Shown: positions 1 to 7,034, counted from the stretch's first letter. The stretch: 12,383 nt of DNA from an uncultured Bacteroidia bacterium (GCA_902767355.1 CACXHG010000194.1:1-12383), one strand, 5' to 3'. Notes: generated by a model not told the origin, from the sequence alone. Program-made: numbers and translations.

Positions 1-1155
1 CACAACCTCGGCGATGTCGTCTTCGCTCACCGCCTCGTTCATAATGGGGTTCTCCCAGGATTCCTTCTCTTTTGTAAGGCTCTCTATATCGCTCTGAACC
101 TGCTGCATACGGCCGTAGCGGATCTCGGCCACACGGCCGTAGTCGCCGCTTCGCTCTGCAGTCTCGGCTTCGTGGCGCAGATTCTCCAGCTCCTGACGCT
201 TGTTGCTAAGGTCGCTCAGGACATTCTTCTCGCTGTTCCACTTGGACATCAGGCGCTCCTGCTCTGCTTTTGTCTGCTTTAGTTCAGCCTCTATCTTGTC
301 CAGTTTGGCGCCTTCGCCCTCGCGCTTGATGGCCGCCTTCTCTATTTCGAGCTGTTTGATACGGTGGTTCAGATCGTCTATGGGCTCCGGCACTGAATTC
401 ATCTCCAGACGCAGCTTGCTGGCCGCCTCGTCCACCAGGTCAATGGCCTTGTCGGGCAGAAAACGGTTGGTGATGTAGCGGTGCGACAGCTGCACGGCGG
501 CTATAATCGCATCGTCTTCTATACGCACCTTGTGGTGGTTTTCGTACTTCTCTTTAAGACCACGCAGGATGGATATGGACTCGGCCGGCGAAGGCTCGTC
601 TATCATCACCATCTGGAACCGGCGTTCCAGGGCCTTGTCGGTCTCGAAGTATTTCTGATACTCATCCAGGGTTGTGGAACCGATGGCCCTCAGTTCGCCG
701 CGGGCCAGCGCCGGCTTCAGGATGTTGGCGGCATCCATGGCGCCGCTGGTACGGCCCGCGCCCACCAGGGTGTGGATCTCATCTATAAACAGGATGATCT
801 CGCCGTTGCTCTCGCACACGGTCTTCACAACGCCCTTCAGACGCTCTTCGAACTCACCCTGATACTTGGCGCCGGCAATTAGCGCACCCATGTCCAGGGA
901 GTAGATTGTCTTTGTCTTAAGGTTTTCGGGGACATCGCCGTTGACAATTCTCTGCGCGATGCCCTCGCTGATGGCGGTCTTGCCCACGCCGGGCTCGCCC
1001 ACCAGGATAGGGTTATTCTTAGTCCTTCGGCTAAGAATCTGCAGCACCCTGCGAATCTCGTCGTCACGACCTATCACAGGATCCAATTTAGACTGCCGCG
1101 CCCTCTCATTGAGGTTCACGGCGTATTTTTCCAATTCCTGAATATTCTGATTCAT
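1..1155 (-). CDS. clpB: ClpB disaggregase, 5' part, N-domain absent (partial)
   Basis: This encodes the first 385 residues of a ClpB/Hsp104-type AAA+ unfoldase, which pulls aggregated proteins apart in the cytoplasm together with DnaK. The window edge cuts it just before the second ATPase domain. Visible landmarks are Walker A GEPGVGKT (residues 53-60), pore-loop tyrosine in KYQGE (about 98), Walker B FIDE (about 123-126), sensor region GSTT (159-162), the arginine-finger pair in LERRF (178-179), and a long charged coiled coil (about 255-365) that is the M-domain typical of ClpB. The ORF begins only seven residues before LEKYA, the linker that in full-length ClpB follows the substrate-binding N-domain of about 150 residues. 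The start is supported by a strong Shine-Dalgarno (AAAGGAG) nine bases upstream. No N-domain coding is seen in the 125 bp before the divergent nuclease gene. By alignment from memory, the start matches the internal start that makes the short ClpB isoform of E. coli. Confidence 0.95.
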   Translation of the reverse strand, partial: MNQNIQELEKYAVNLNERARQSKLDPVIGRDDEIRRVLQILSRRTKNNPILVGEPGVGKTAISEGIAQRIVNGDVPENLKTKTIYSLDMGALIAGAKYQGEFEERLKGVVKTVCESNGEIILFIDEIHTLVGAGRTSGAMDAANILKPALARGELRAIGSTTLDEYQKYFETDKALERRFQMVMIDEPSPAESISILRGLKEKYENHHKVRIEDDAIIAAVQLSHRYITNRFLPDKAIDLVDEAASKLRLEMNSVPEPIDDLNHRIKQLEIEKAAIKREGEGAKLDKIEAELKQTKAEQERLMSKWNSEKNVLSDLSNKRQELENLRHEAETAERSGDYGRVAEIRYGRMQQVQSDIESLTKEKESWENPIMNEAVSEDDIAEVV

Positions 1156-1164
1156 TTTGTTTTT

Positions 1165-1171
1165 CTCCTTT
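1165..1171 (-). promoter_or_regulatory. Shine-Dalgarno of clpB
   Basis: On the minus strand the sequence AAAGGAG ends nine bases before the ATG at 1155. Strong Shine-Dalgarno motifs are uncommon in Bacteroidota, so this helps fix the short ClpB start as real and argues against a longer form begun upstream. Confidence 0.7.
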
Positions 1172-1248
1172 GCCTGAATAATAATCAACATATTTGCCAG
1201 CACGGTTTTTCTGCCAAATTGTCAGTAGATAAATTGCGGTGATATTGC

Positions 1249-1256
1249 TATCTTTG
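1249..1256 (+). promoter_or_regulatory. -7 promoter element (TATCTTTG) of the nuclease gene
   Basis: TATCTTTG matches the Bacteroidota primary sigma factor -7 consensus TAnnTTTG and lies 24 bases before the ATG at 1281. No TTG is present at the usual -33 spacing. Its position excludes an in-frame GTG at 1239 as the start codon, because transcription would begin after it. Confidence 0.6.
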
Positions 1257-1280
1257 CGCAGAACAAACTCATCACGCGAT

Positions 1281-2042
1281 ATGAAAAGAACTGCCCGTTT
1301 TCTGGCTTTTGCCCTTATAATATTAAGCATCAGCGCCTGCGGCATACTGCGGCCCAACGCAGCGCAGCGCAAGCTACTGCCAACCCAGCCGGCCCAAGTT
1401 CCGGAGCAGATCCTGACCAAGAAAAGCTTCATAGTTTCATATAACCAGGCCACCCGCCTTCCCAACTGGGTGTTCTGGCAACTCACCAGCGAGCATGTAA
1501 ACGGCGACGCTGTGCGCCCCGGCAACGCCTATCACGAAGAGAAAAAGGTGGCCAAACCCCGCGCCACTGCCGCCGACTACCGCAAAACCGGCTACACCCG
1601 CGGCCACATGTGCCCTGCCGGCGACAATAAATGGGACCGCAACGCCATGTACGACAGCTTTTCGCTGGCGAACATCTGCCCCCAGACGGAGCGCTGCAAT
1701 TCCGGCGTGTGGAACGCCATTGAGATGCAGTGCCGCGAATGGGCCCTGGAATATGGCGACGTGTATATCGTGAGCGGCCCTATACTGAGCGAAAACCCGG
1801 ACACCATAGGCGAGAACAAGGTTGCCGTGCCCGAAGCCTTCTTCAAGGTCGTCGTGAGTCTCAAGGGCAAGAAACGCGGCATTGGCTTTATCTGCGACAA
1901 TACCGACCGCAACCAGACCATGAAGAAATGCGTTGTGACGATAGCCGAGATAGAGCGTATGACCGGCATCAACTTCTTCCCCAACCTGAGCGCAAAAGAC
2001 CGCCGAACCATAGAGGAGAAAGCCAATCTAAGAGACTGGTAG
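1281..2042 (+). CDS. Exported DNA/RNA non-specific endonuclease (lipoprotein)
   Basis: A 253-residue nuclease of the Serratia NucA/EndA/NUC1 beta-beta-alpha-metal family, which cuts single- and double-stranded DNA and RNA with a bound Mg ion. The active-site block TRGHMCPAGD (residues 106-115) carries the general-base histidine H109. N140 and E148 in NSGVWNAIE fall at the spacing of the metal-binding Asn and following Glu of Serratia nuclease (N119 and E127 after H89). The usual Asp of the DRGH motif is Thr here. The N-terminus is a lipoprotein signal peptide with the acylated cysteine probably C20 (SISAC), so the enzyme should act in the periplasm or at the cell surface, perhaps scavenging nucleic acids. 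An earlier in-frame GTG at 1239 is unlikely because the promoter element lies downstream of it. Its stop is four bases from the stop of the convergent outer-membrane protein gene. Confidence 0.9.
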   Translation: MKRTARFLAFALIILSISACGILRPNAAQRKLLPTQPAQVPEQILTKKSFIVSYNQATRLPNWVFWQLTSEHVNGDAVRPGNAYHEEKKVAKPRATAADYRKTGYTRGHMCPAGDNKWDRNAMYDSFSLANICPQTERCNSGVWNAIEMQCREWALEYGDVYIVSGPILSENPDTIGENKVAVPEAFFKVVVSLKGKKRGIGFICDNTDRNQTMKKCVVTIAEIERMTGINFFPNLSAKDRRTIEEKANLRDW

Positions 2043-2046
2043 CCGA

Positions 2047-2961
2047 CTAGAAACAGATTCCGGCAGAGACCACTATGCTGTTGCTGACCTGCGGCAGGGA
2101 GAGCCAGCCCAGGCCAAAGGCACACGGCCCGGTGATGGCCATAAGTCCCAGTTCATAGCACAGCCCGGAGCCGGAAGCATCTTCTATACGGGCCCAGTCG
2201 CCCTCAGAATCCTCCCAGCATAGCCGCTTGAAGCCATATCCCGCACCGGCATAGACGGCCAGGCTCCGGCTCACCCGAAGCAGCGGCCCGGCGGTGGCGT
2301 AGAAACGGTCTGTGGCAGCCTTCCCGCTGGCCCAGATGCGCCCGCCTTCCATGGATCCGTCGCTATATGCAGGATAAGATACAGCATGGCTGGAAAAGGT
2401 GCTTCTGACAGCGCCCCAGGCGCCCAGCCTCTTCCCCCACCAGGCAGCCGTAAGGCCCAAGGACAACTCGGGAGCAGCCACGCTCGCAGCCACGAAGCGC
2501 AGCGGGTCGAAAGGCCGCCGTGGCAGCGGTATCTGCTCTAAACATGCAGCACCGCCCTGGGAACCGGCAGCTGAAACATACCGGCGGGAGGGTGAAGCGA
2601 CCGCCTCGAGCCGCTGGGGACGGGTGTCTGCAATCTGACCTGTGACATACATTTTACGGATGGCATAGAACCTCTGCCTGGCGGCGGCCGGCATCTTGTC
2701 CGACACACCCTTGAGCTCGGTGCGCAGAGCCTCCAACTCGTCCATCAAAGTCAGCAGGCGACTGGCGGAAATCTCTTTGCCGGAGGCTTTTTGTCCTCTC
2801 AAATCCAGGCACTTCCGGCATATAAACTCATATCTGTCGAGCAGCTCGTCCCAAGGTGTATCATCATCCCCACCGCCCGCGCAGACAGCCGCGCGCAGTG
2901 GAACCCACGAGAGAGCCAACAACAGAAAAAAAGCTAAAAACCTGCGAAAATGCCATTTCAT
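2047..2961 (-). CDS. Putative outer-membrane beta-barrel protein with periplasmic helical domain
   Basis: I do not recognise the family. The 304-residue product starts with a clear signal peptide (basic MKWHFRR, then a hydrophobic stretch to about residue 25). Residues about 36-115 are charged and predicted helical (a run of DELLDRYEF, then LMDELEALRTEL) and include a CRKC pair at 48-51. A Pro/Ser-rich linker (about 115-153) follows. From about 154 to the end the sequence alternates short amphipathic strands with Gly/aromatic turns and finishes in Phe, as outer-membrane barrels do; about 150 residues would suit an eight-stranded barrel. It is divergent from the kinase gene at 3001 with only 39 bp between start codons, suggesting linked function or control. 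The reading frame stays open upstream of 2961 across the antisense of the kinase, but the signal peptide and promoter place the start at 2961. Confidence 0.75.
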   Translation of the reverse strand: MKWHFRRFLAFFLLLALSWVPLRAAVCAGGGDDDTPWDELLDRYEFICRKCLDLRGQKASGKEISASRLLTLMDELEALRTELKGVSDKMPAAARQRFYAIRKMYVTGQIADTRPQRLEAVASPSRRYVSAAGSQGGAACLEQIPLPRRPFDPLRFVAASVAAPELSLGLTAAWWGKRLGAWGAVRSTFSSHAVSYPAYSDGSMEGGRIWASGKAATDRFYATAGPLLRVSRSLAVYAGAGYGFKRLCWEDSEGDWARIEDASGSGLCYELGLMAITGPCAFGLGWLSLPQVSNSIVVSAGICF

Positions 2962-2965
2962 AGCA

Positions 2966-2996
2966 TTGCAAATGTAATAAAAAAGGAGTATTTTTG
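2966..2996 (+). promoter_or_regulatory. Promoter of the kinase gene (TTG-N20-TATTTTTG)
   Basis: TTG at 2966-2968 and TATTTTTG at 2989-2996 are 20 bases apart, the spacing known for the Bacteroidota -33/-7 promoter. The -7 element ends four bases before the kinase ATG at 3001, so transcription should begin at or next to the start codon. An AAGGAG at 2983-2988 looks like a ribosome binding site but lies upstream of the expected transcript. Confidence 0.6.
2969..2976 (-). promoter_or_regulatory. -7 promoter element (TACATTTG) of the outer-membrane protein gene
   Basis: On the minus strand TACATTTG fits TAnnTTTG and ends seven bases before the ATG at 2961, so the mRNA would have almost no 5' leader. 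No TTG is found at -33 spacing. It lies between the -33 and -7 elements of the kinase promoter on the other strand, so the two promoters occupy the same DNA. Confidence 0.45.
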
Positions 2997-3000
2997 ATTT

Positions 3001-4047
3001 ATGGATGAGAATATCTCCGGCTTTTTCGGCCCAGAGCCAGGATATGGCCAGCCCGACCTGCGTTCGTTCACGCCCATCCCCACTTCCAAGGCGGCGTCCT
3101 GCGAGCTTTACCGAGGTGAGCGGGCAGGGAGATTTCGCGTGTACAAATGCCTGAAGCCCCAATTCAGAGGGGACCTGCTGCACGAAGGCATCCTTAAGAA
3201 GGAGTTCGAAGCCGGCTACTCGCTGCGCCATCCGAACGTCTGCGAGATATATTCCTACATGGAGATCGAGGGCCTGGGAAACTGCATCGAGATGGAGTGG
3301 ATAGACGGCATGACCCTGGAAGATTATCTCAAAACCAGCCAGATAGACGAACGCAGCTTTATTTCGATAGCCTCCCAATTGTGCGACGCCCTGGCATACC
3401 TGCACAGCCGGCAGGTGATCCACAGGGACCTGAAACCCTCCAACATCATGCTCAGCCACGACGGAGGCATAGTAAAGCTCATAGATTTCGGGCTGGCGGA
3501 CTACTCTGCGTCCAGCATACTCAAGTCGGCCGCCGGCACCCGCTGGTGGGTGGCTCCCGAGGTTCTCGCCGGGGGGCAGGCCGACGTACGCAGCGACATA
3601 TATTCCCTCGGGGCGGTGCTGAGGATGATGACGGATGCGCACCGCCGGTGCATAAACCGCTGCACCAACCCCGACCCAGCCAAGCGATATGCCTCCGCCA
3701 CCCAGGTAAAAGACGCCCTGCGCTCCCGCAGGCTGCTCTGGCCGCTTGCCTTCCTGGCCGTCGCAGCCCTTACCGCGGCCGTCGTTTCGCTCATTACCTC
3801 AGGCATCCAGATGGAGCGCTCCGGCAAGCCAGCTTCCCACTCCGACACGATATTCATACAGCAGGCACCCATGCAGCCCGCAATACAGCCGTCGCAGGAA
3901 AAGAAGCCCGCAGATGCATCCAAGCACCCGCGCAAGGATGCTTCCGGCAAAGCGAAAGACGTCCCTGCCGACAAAGGCCGGCAAGAGATCGACAATATCG
4001 ACGAGATCTTTGAGAAAGCCAGCGATCTGCTGGAAGAGAAGCTTTAA
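3001..4047 (+). CDS. Membrane-anchored mini Ser/Thr protein kinase
   Basis: A 348-residue Hanks-type kinase. Catalytic residues are present: beta-3 lysine K49 (RVYKC), alpha-C glutamate E68, catalytic loop HRDLKPSN (141-148), DFG (162-164), APE (185-187), the structural Asp D199 (SDIYSLG) and alpha-I Arg R229. Two things are odd. The glycine-rich loop has no GxGxxG. The C-lobe is short: APE to the conserved Arg is about 42 residues, against about 70 in PKA, so most of the alpha-G region is missing. A transmembrane helix follows (about 245-268), then a Pro/Lys-rich tail and an acidic helix at the end (about 328-348), which should lie in the periplasm. A TGA just upstream in frame leaves 3001 as the earliest start. 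It is divergent from the barrel-protein gene, and its stop overlaps that of the convergent gene at 4044. Likely an active signalling kinase; its substrate is unknown. Confidence 0.9.
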   Translation: MDENISGFFGPEPGYGQPDLRSFTPIPTSKAASCELYRGERAGRFRVYKCLKPQFRGDLLHEGILKKEFEAGYSLRHPNVCEIYSYMEIEGLGNCIEMEWIDGMTLEDYLKTSQIDERSFISIASQLCDALAYLHSRQVIHRDLKPSNIMLSHDGGIVKLIDFGLADYSASSILKSAAGTRWWVAPEVLAGGQADVRSDIYSLGAVLRMMTDAHRRCINRCTNPDPAKRYASATQVKDALRSRRLLWPLAFLAVAALTAAVVSLITSGIQMERSGKPASHSDTIFIQQAPMQPAIQPSQEKKPADASKHPRKDASGKAKDVPADKGRQEIDNIDEIFEKASDLLEEKL

Positions 4048-4619
4048 GATTCCAGTTCGACCAGATTCAGCCCCATCGTCTTGCCGGCTATATAAGATGG
4101 CAGGATTTGGCTGCCGCGGCTCACTGTAGGTATCACCAGAGGCAAGCCTTTGAAAAAACACGGGCATTGGAAGCGGTCCCCTTCGCGAAGCTTTGAATTC
4201 CTGTTTTCGAGAACTTCGAACCAGTTGCTCTCCACTTTCCGCAGCCTGACCACACGGTTCGGCTCCCAGCCTATGGTCAGCAGCCCGCCGTCTACAATAT
4301 CTTCTGCGGCAATGTAATAAGTATCCAAGAAGGCAGAGGTGTCGTTCTGCTCTCCGAGCAGGGACATTCTGTAGTCAGAGAAATCTTTGTAGCCCGCGAA
4401 ACGCGCCAGCACGTCCAAGGTCGCCTTTCGCGGAGTCGTCTTGTGCGAAACATAACCCCACAGACGCTTCAGGGTAGAAGGCGACAGCACTTCCCTGCCC
4501 TCAAAACGTATTATCGCAGACAGGGTGTTGAAATCGTTGGTGGTAAGCACGGGCCGGCCATATTTCTTTTCCACTGCACTCAGCAGGCTCTGCAATTCTG
4601 GAATTTGCTGGTAATTCAT
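4044..4619 (-). CDS. XRE-like helix-turn-helix protein with unknown C-terminal domain
   Basis: A 191-residue protein without signal peptide or membrane segment, so cytoplasmic. Residues about 45-82 (LSPSTLKRLWGY, then TLDVLARFAGYKDF) resemble helices 2-4 of an XRE/Cro-type DNA-binding domain, where one helix starts with Ser-x-Ser-Thr-Leu and a later one reads like TLxxLAxxxGY. Related Bacteroidales proteins of this look are usually left as hypothetical. The C-terminal part (about 112-191) is rich in strands, carries a CPC motif (152-154), and matches no family I know. It is the last gene of an operon with two lipoproteins: three bases separate it from the Fn3-like gene. Its stop overlaps the kinase stop on the other strand. 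An autoregulator of the lipoprotein operon is a reasonable inference, not shown by the sequence. Confidence 0.7.
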   Translation of the reverse strand: MNYQQIPELQSLLSAVEKKYGRPVLTTNDFNTLSAIIRFEGREVLSPSTLKRLWGYVSHKTTPRKATLDVLARFAGYKDFSDYRMSLLGEQNDTSAFLDTYYIAAEDIVDGGLLTIGWEPNRVVRLRKVESNWFEVLENRNSKLREGDRFQCPCFFKGLPLVIPTVSRGSQILPSYIAGKTMGLNLVELES

Positions 4620-4622
4620 TTC

Positions 4623-5003
4623 TTACTCCGGGGTTGTATAATAGTTCGGGGCGGACTGCATGGAGTCCTTTCCGTTGCTGATAAACATTTTGTAACAATA
4701 TGTCGTATTTGGCTCGAAATCACCGACCACGACCACGAAAGAACTGCCGCTTTCCCTGGTCCCTGCCACTCTGGTCCAGTGCGGCTCTGCACACTCCCAG
4801 TCATCGGTATAGTCCAAGCCGTATTCTGCCAGCTGCGAGAGGGAACTCATCCGGCAGGTGAACCTGACCGCGTCCGGGTCTGCGTCGTAGATGAGCACCT
4901 CCTCGAATTCCGGGGTCAGATACTCCGCCGGAGGGGCCTGCGTGCAGCAAGTCAGCGGGAGCGCCAAAAGCGCCGCAATGACGAATGCCCTACTCTTTCT
5001 CAT
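4623..5003 (-). CDS. Small lipoprotein with Fn3-like domain
   Basis: A 126-residue protein with a lipoprotein signal peptide (MRKSRAF, then a hydrophobic core) and a CC pair at residues 19-20, one of which would be acylated. The rest resembles a single fibronectin type III-like beta sandwich as found in many Bacteroidales surface lipoproteins, ending in the typical strand pattern FEPNTTYCYKMFISNGKD. Such domains act as spacers or adhesion modules, not enzymes. Its ATG overlaps the TGA of the upstream gene (ATGA), indicating translational coupling, and the HTH gene follows after three bases. The product is probably attached to the outer membrane beside the large DUF4988 lipoprotein. Confidence 0.75.
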   Translation of the reverse strand: MRKSRAFVIAALLALPLTCCTQAPPAEYLTPEFEEVLIYDADPDAVRFTCRMSSLSQLAEYGLDYTDDWECAEPHWTRVAGTRESGSSFVVVVGDFEPNTTYCYKMFISNGKDSMQSAPNYYTTPE

Positions 5004-6889
5004 CTCAAAGGTGCCAACTGGGTGACCACTATGATACCCCTCGAATCACCGCAGTCCACAGGGACCCTGATCACCCTGTCGGTCAAGCCGTTGTAGGGCT
5101 CTGCAGAGAAGGTGACGCCCATCAAATCGCCTTCTTCATAATGGTCGTCGAAATCGATACTGAGCCAAGGGTCGTGGCTGAAATGAATCTCTTTTACCGT
5201 CGATTTCACTTTGAAGGGGAACTCGCCGCCTTCCGGTGGCAAAGTGATATAATCGCACATCCAGTAAGGGTTGGCAGGAACATTGGGATCACCCGCCTGA
5301 TGGACGCGGATAGAACCGACATTTGTCATATAGATTGTGTAATAGCGGTCATCGCAGGTAGGATTGGGACTGACATCGAAGATCAGGTCATAATGACCTC
5401 TGGATGTCTGATTGGCAGTAACCTTAACCCAATAACCCGTGCCGAGGGTAAGCACGTAGCCGTACATACTGATTATTCCAACCTTGGCCTGCCCGCCTTC
5501 GGCAGAAATCTCGACGACATCTGTCTCACGCCAGAACTCCGGCTCGGGATCACTGCCGGGCTCAGGATTGTCGCCCGTATCCGGAACAGGCGGAATATCG
5601 GGCACTGTCGGCGCATTATAACTCAGTTTTATAACTTTCACCAGCGAAGAGCCGTTCGGCTCATTTACAATCACGCTCACGCTGCCTTGCGAAAATACCC
5701 TTATGCACTCTATGGTGATGGTACCTTTCCCGCCGACGTTGTCGGATACCGAAACCACAAAATTCCCATCGCTGAAGCACGTGATGACAGCATCCTGGGG
5801 ATTCATACCCGTGATCGTATAAGGAATGGTCCAGGATTCGTTAAGACCCAGGCTCAACTCCCTGGATGGCAATCCCAGCTCCAGCCCGGTTTCAGCCATA
5901 CGTGGTATATCCAGCACAGTCCCGTCGGAAAGCGCCAGCTGCACGTATCCGGGATTCGCCACATCGATATTGACAATATAGTTTTCCACGTCCAGCTCGG
6001 ACTGATCTACCTGCACATAGGTTTCGCCACCGTCTTCGCTGATCCACCAGCCACCGTTTTCCATCTTGACCTTCCGGCCCTGACCGCCCAGCTCCTGTTC
6101 AAGCGAATAGACCAGCACCGACCCGCTCTTTGCAAAATTCATGACCCAGCCGGCGTGGTGCCCGTTTTCGTTGAAGGGCGTCACGGACTGGAGATAGTCG
6201 TTTTCCTGCTGCGCTTCTACTATGGTGCGGAGCGAATAGAGATTGTTGTTGAGCTGATTGACCAAATTCTTGAGGGCCACGTGGGCGCTCCAGGTGGTAA
6301 GCTGGAGAATAGTGCCGTCTGCCAGCGTTATCAGCACGTAGTTGGCGTTGGAGGTATCCACCGACTTGAAAAGCTGAGCAGAAGAAGTGGCCTTCTCGCT
6401 CAGGGGCATAGTGGATCCATCTTCAAAGGTGACGAACCATTTGCCGTTTTCGTTTCCCAAACTCGGCGAAGGAGTCTCCGCTCCGGCCTGCACCAGGGTG
6501 CCGTTGGGCCGTTTGAGCCACTGACCGTCCACCTTCCAGTAATAATTCCCGTCCTCGCCCTGCTCTACGCCCATCTGCGGCGCCTGGTAGCCGGTGTTGC
6601 CTATGTAGGCTGTCTGGCCAGAAGCAAACACCAGGGTGTAGCCCACAATTGCGCCATCTTTGATTTGGGGCGTAACGCCCGTTACACAACCGCCCTGGCG
6701 GATTTGCTGCAGGGTTGTCTGCAGTGCCGACACATCGGCGTTGGCCGACTGTACGAAGGATTTCAGCTGCTGAATCTCGGCTTCATGCCGGCTGAGCTGC
6801 TCCTGCATCTGCTGCATCTGGGCGCTGTCGCATGCCATGGCAAAAAGGCCGCACAGGGCCACGGCAAGCATTATTCTGAGACGGTTCAT
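5000..6889 (-). CDS. DUF4988 / BACON-domain surface lipoprotein
   Basis: A 629-residue lipoprotein (signal peptide, acylated cysteine probably C20 in FAMAC). After the cysteine comes a Gln-rich coiled coil (about 24-66) and a module with the pattern VTxVTPxxxxGxxxGY seen in the N-terminal domain of PL29-type lyases (DUF4988), about 22-125. A second diverged copy is at about 205-293 (SVTPFNENGHHAGWVMNF). An all-beta stretch follows, then a Pro/Asp/Glu linker (427-451) and two BACON-like domains (about 457-533 and 546-626), the first ending in IRVHQAGDP and the second in VVTQLAP. BACON domains are known or proposed to bind glycans or mucin. No catalytic lyase domain is present, so an adhesin or glycan-binding role is more likely than an enzyme. 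It is first in an operon with an Fn3-like lipoprotein and an HTH protein, and is divergent from a fimbrillin-like gene. Confidence 0.82.
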   Translation of the reverse strand: MNRLRIMLAVALCGLFAMACDSAQMQQMQEQLSRHEAEIQQLKSFVQSANADVSALQTTLQQIRQGGCVTGVTPQIKDGAIVGYTLVFASGQTAYIGNTGYQAPQMGVEQGEDGNYYWKVDGQWLKRPNGTLVQAGAETPSPSLGNENGKWFVTFEDGSTMPLSEKATSSAQLFKSVDTSNANYVLITLADGTILQLTTWSAHVALKNLVNQLNNNLYSLRTIVEAQQENDYLQSVTPFNENGHHAGWVMNFAKSGSVLVYSLEQELGGQGRKVKMENGGWWISEDGGETYVQVDQSELDVENYIVNIDVANPGYVQLALSDGTVLDIPRMAETGLELGLPSRELSLGLNESWTIPYTITGMNPQDAVITCFSDGNFVVSVSDNVGGKGTITIECIRVFSQGSVSVIVNEPNGSSLVKVIKLSYNAPTVPDIPPVPDTGDNPEPGSDPEPEFWRETDVVEISAEGGQAKVGIISMYGYVLTLGTGYWVKVTANQTSRGHYDLIFDVSPNPTCDDRYYTIYMTNVGSIRVHQAGDPNVPANPYWMCDYITLPPEGGEFPFKVKSTVKEIHFSHDPWLSIDFDDHYEEGDLMGVTFSAEPYNGLTDRVIRVPVDCGDSRGIIVVTQLAPLR

Positions 6890-6912
6890 CCTCTTAAAGG
6901 TTTACACACCCA

Positions 6913-6920
6913 CAAAGATA
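6913..6920 (-). promoter_or_regulatory. -7 promoter element (TATCTTTG) of the DUF4988 operon
   Basis: On the minus strand TATCTTTG matches TAnnTTTG exactly and ends 23 bases before the ATG at 6889. No TTG is present at the -33 spacing; the nearest is 13 bases away. It should drive all three genes down to 4044. Confidence 0.6.
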
Positions 6921-7034
6921 AGTATTTATTTGGCAATTAAAGCGATGCAGACGGCCCCAGAGCCCACAATGGACCTAAGTGAACCAAGCGGACGCCTCCT
7001 CAACACCCCGAGCCGGCCTCTGAGATAATTTTTA

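Noticed and set aside
1106..1525. Possible ClpB N-domain in another frame upstream of 1155
   Set aside because: The minus-strand frame there is antisense to the nuclease and shows no resemblance to the ClpB N-domain.
1281..2042. Nuclease as a toxin or defence effector
   Set aside because: It has a lipoprotein signal peptide and no immunity-like or defence neighbour; an exported scavenging nuclease explains it better.
2962..3642. N-terminal extension of the barrel protein antisense to the kinase
   Set aside because: The signal peptide begins at 2961 and the -7 element lies just upstream; the extension is the mirror of kinase codons.
4985..6940. 651-codon plus-strand open frame covering the DUF4988 gene
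   Set aside because: Same codon-register effect. The minus-strand product has a signal peptide, domains, promoter and operon partners; the plus-strand one has none.
6931..7034. Operator or invertible promoter between the DUF4988 operon and the fimbrillin-like gene
   Set aside because: Only a short imperfect pair (CAGAGCC and GGCCTCTG) is seen, too weak for an invertase site, and no recombinase gene is near.
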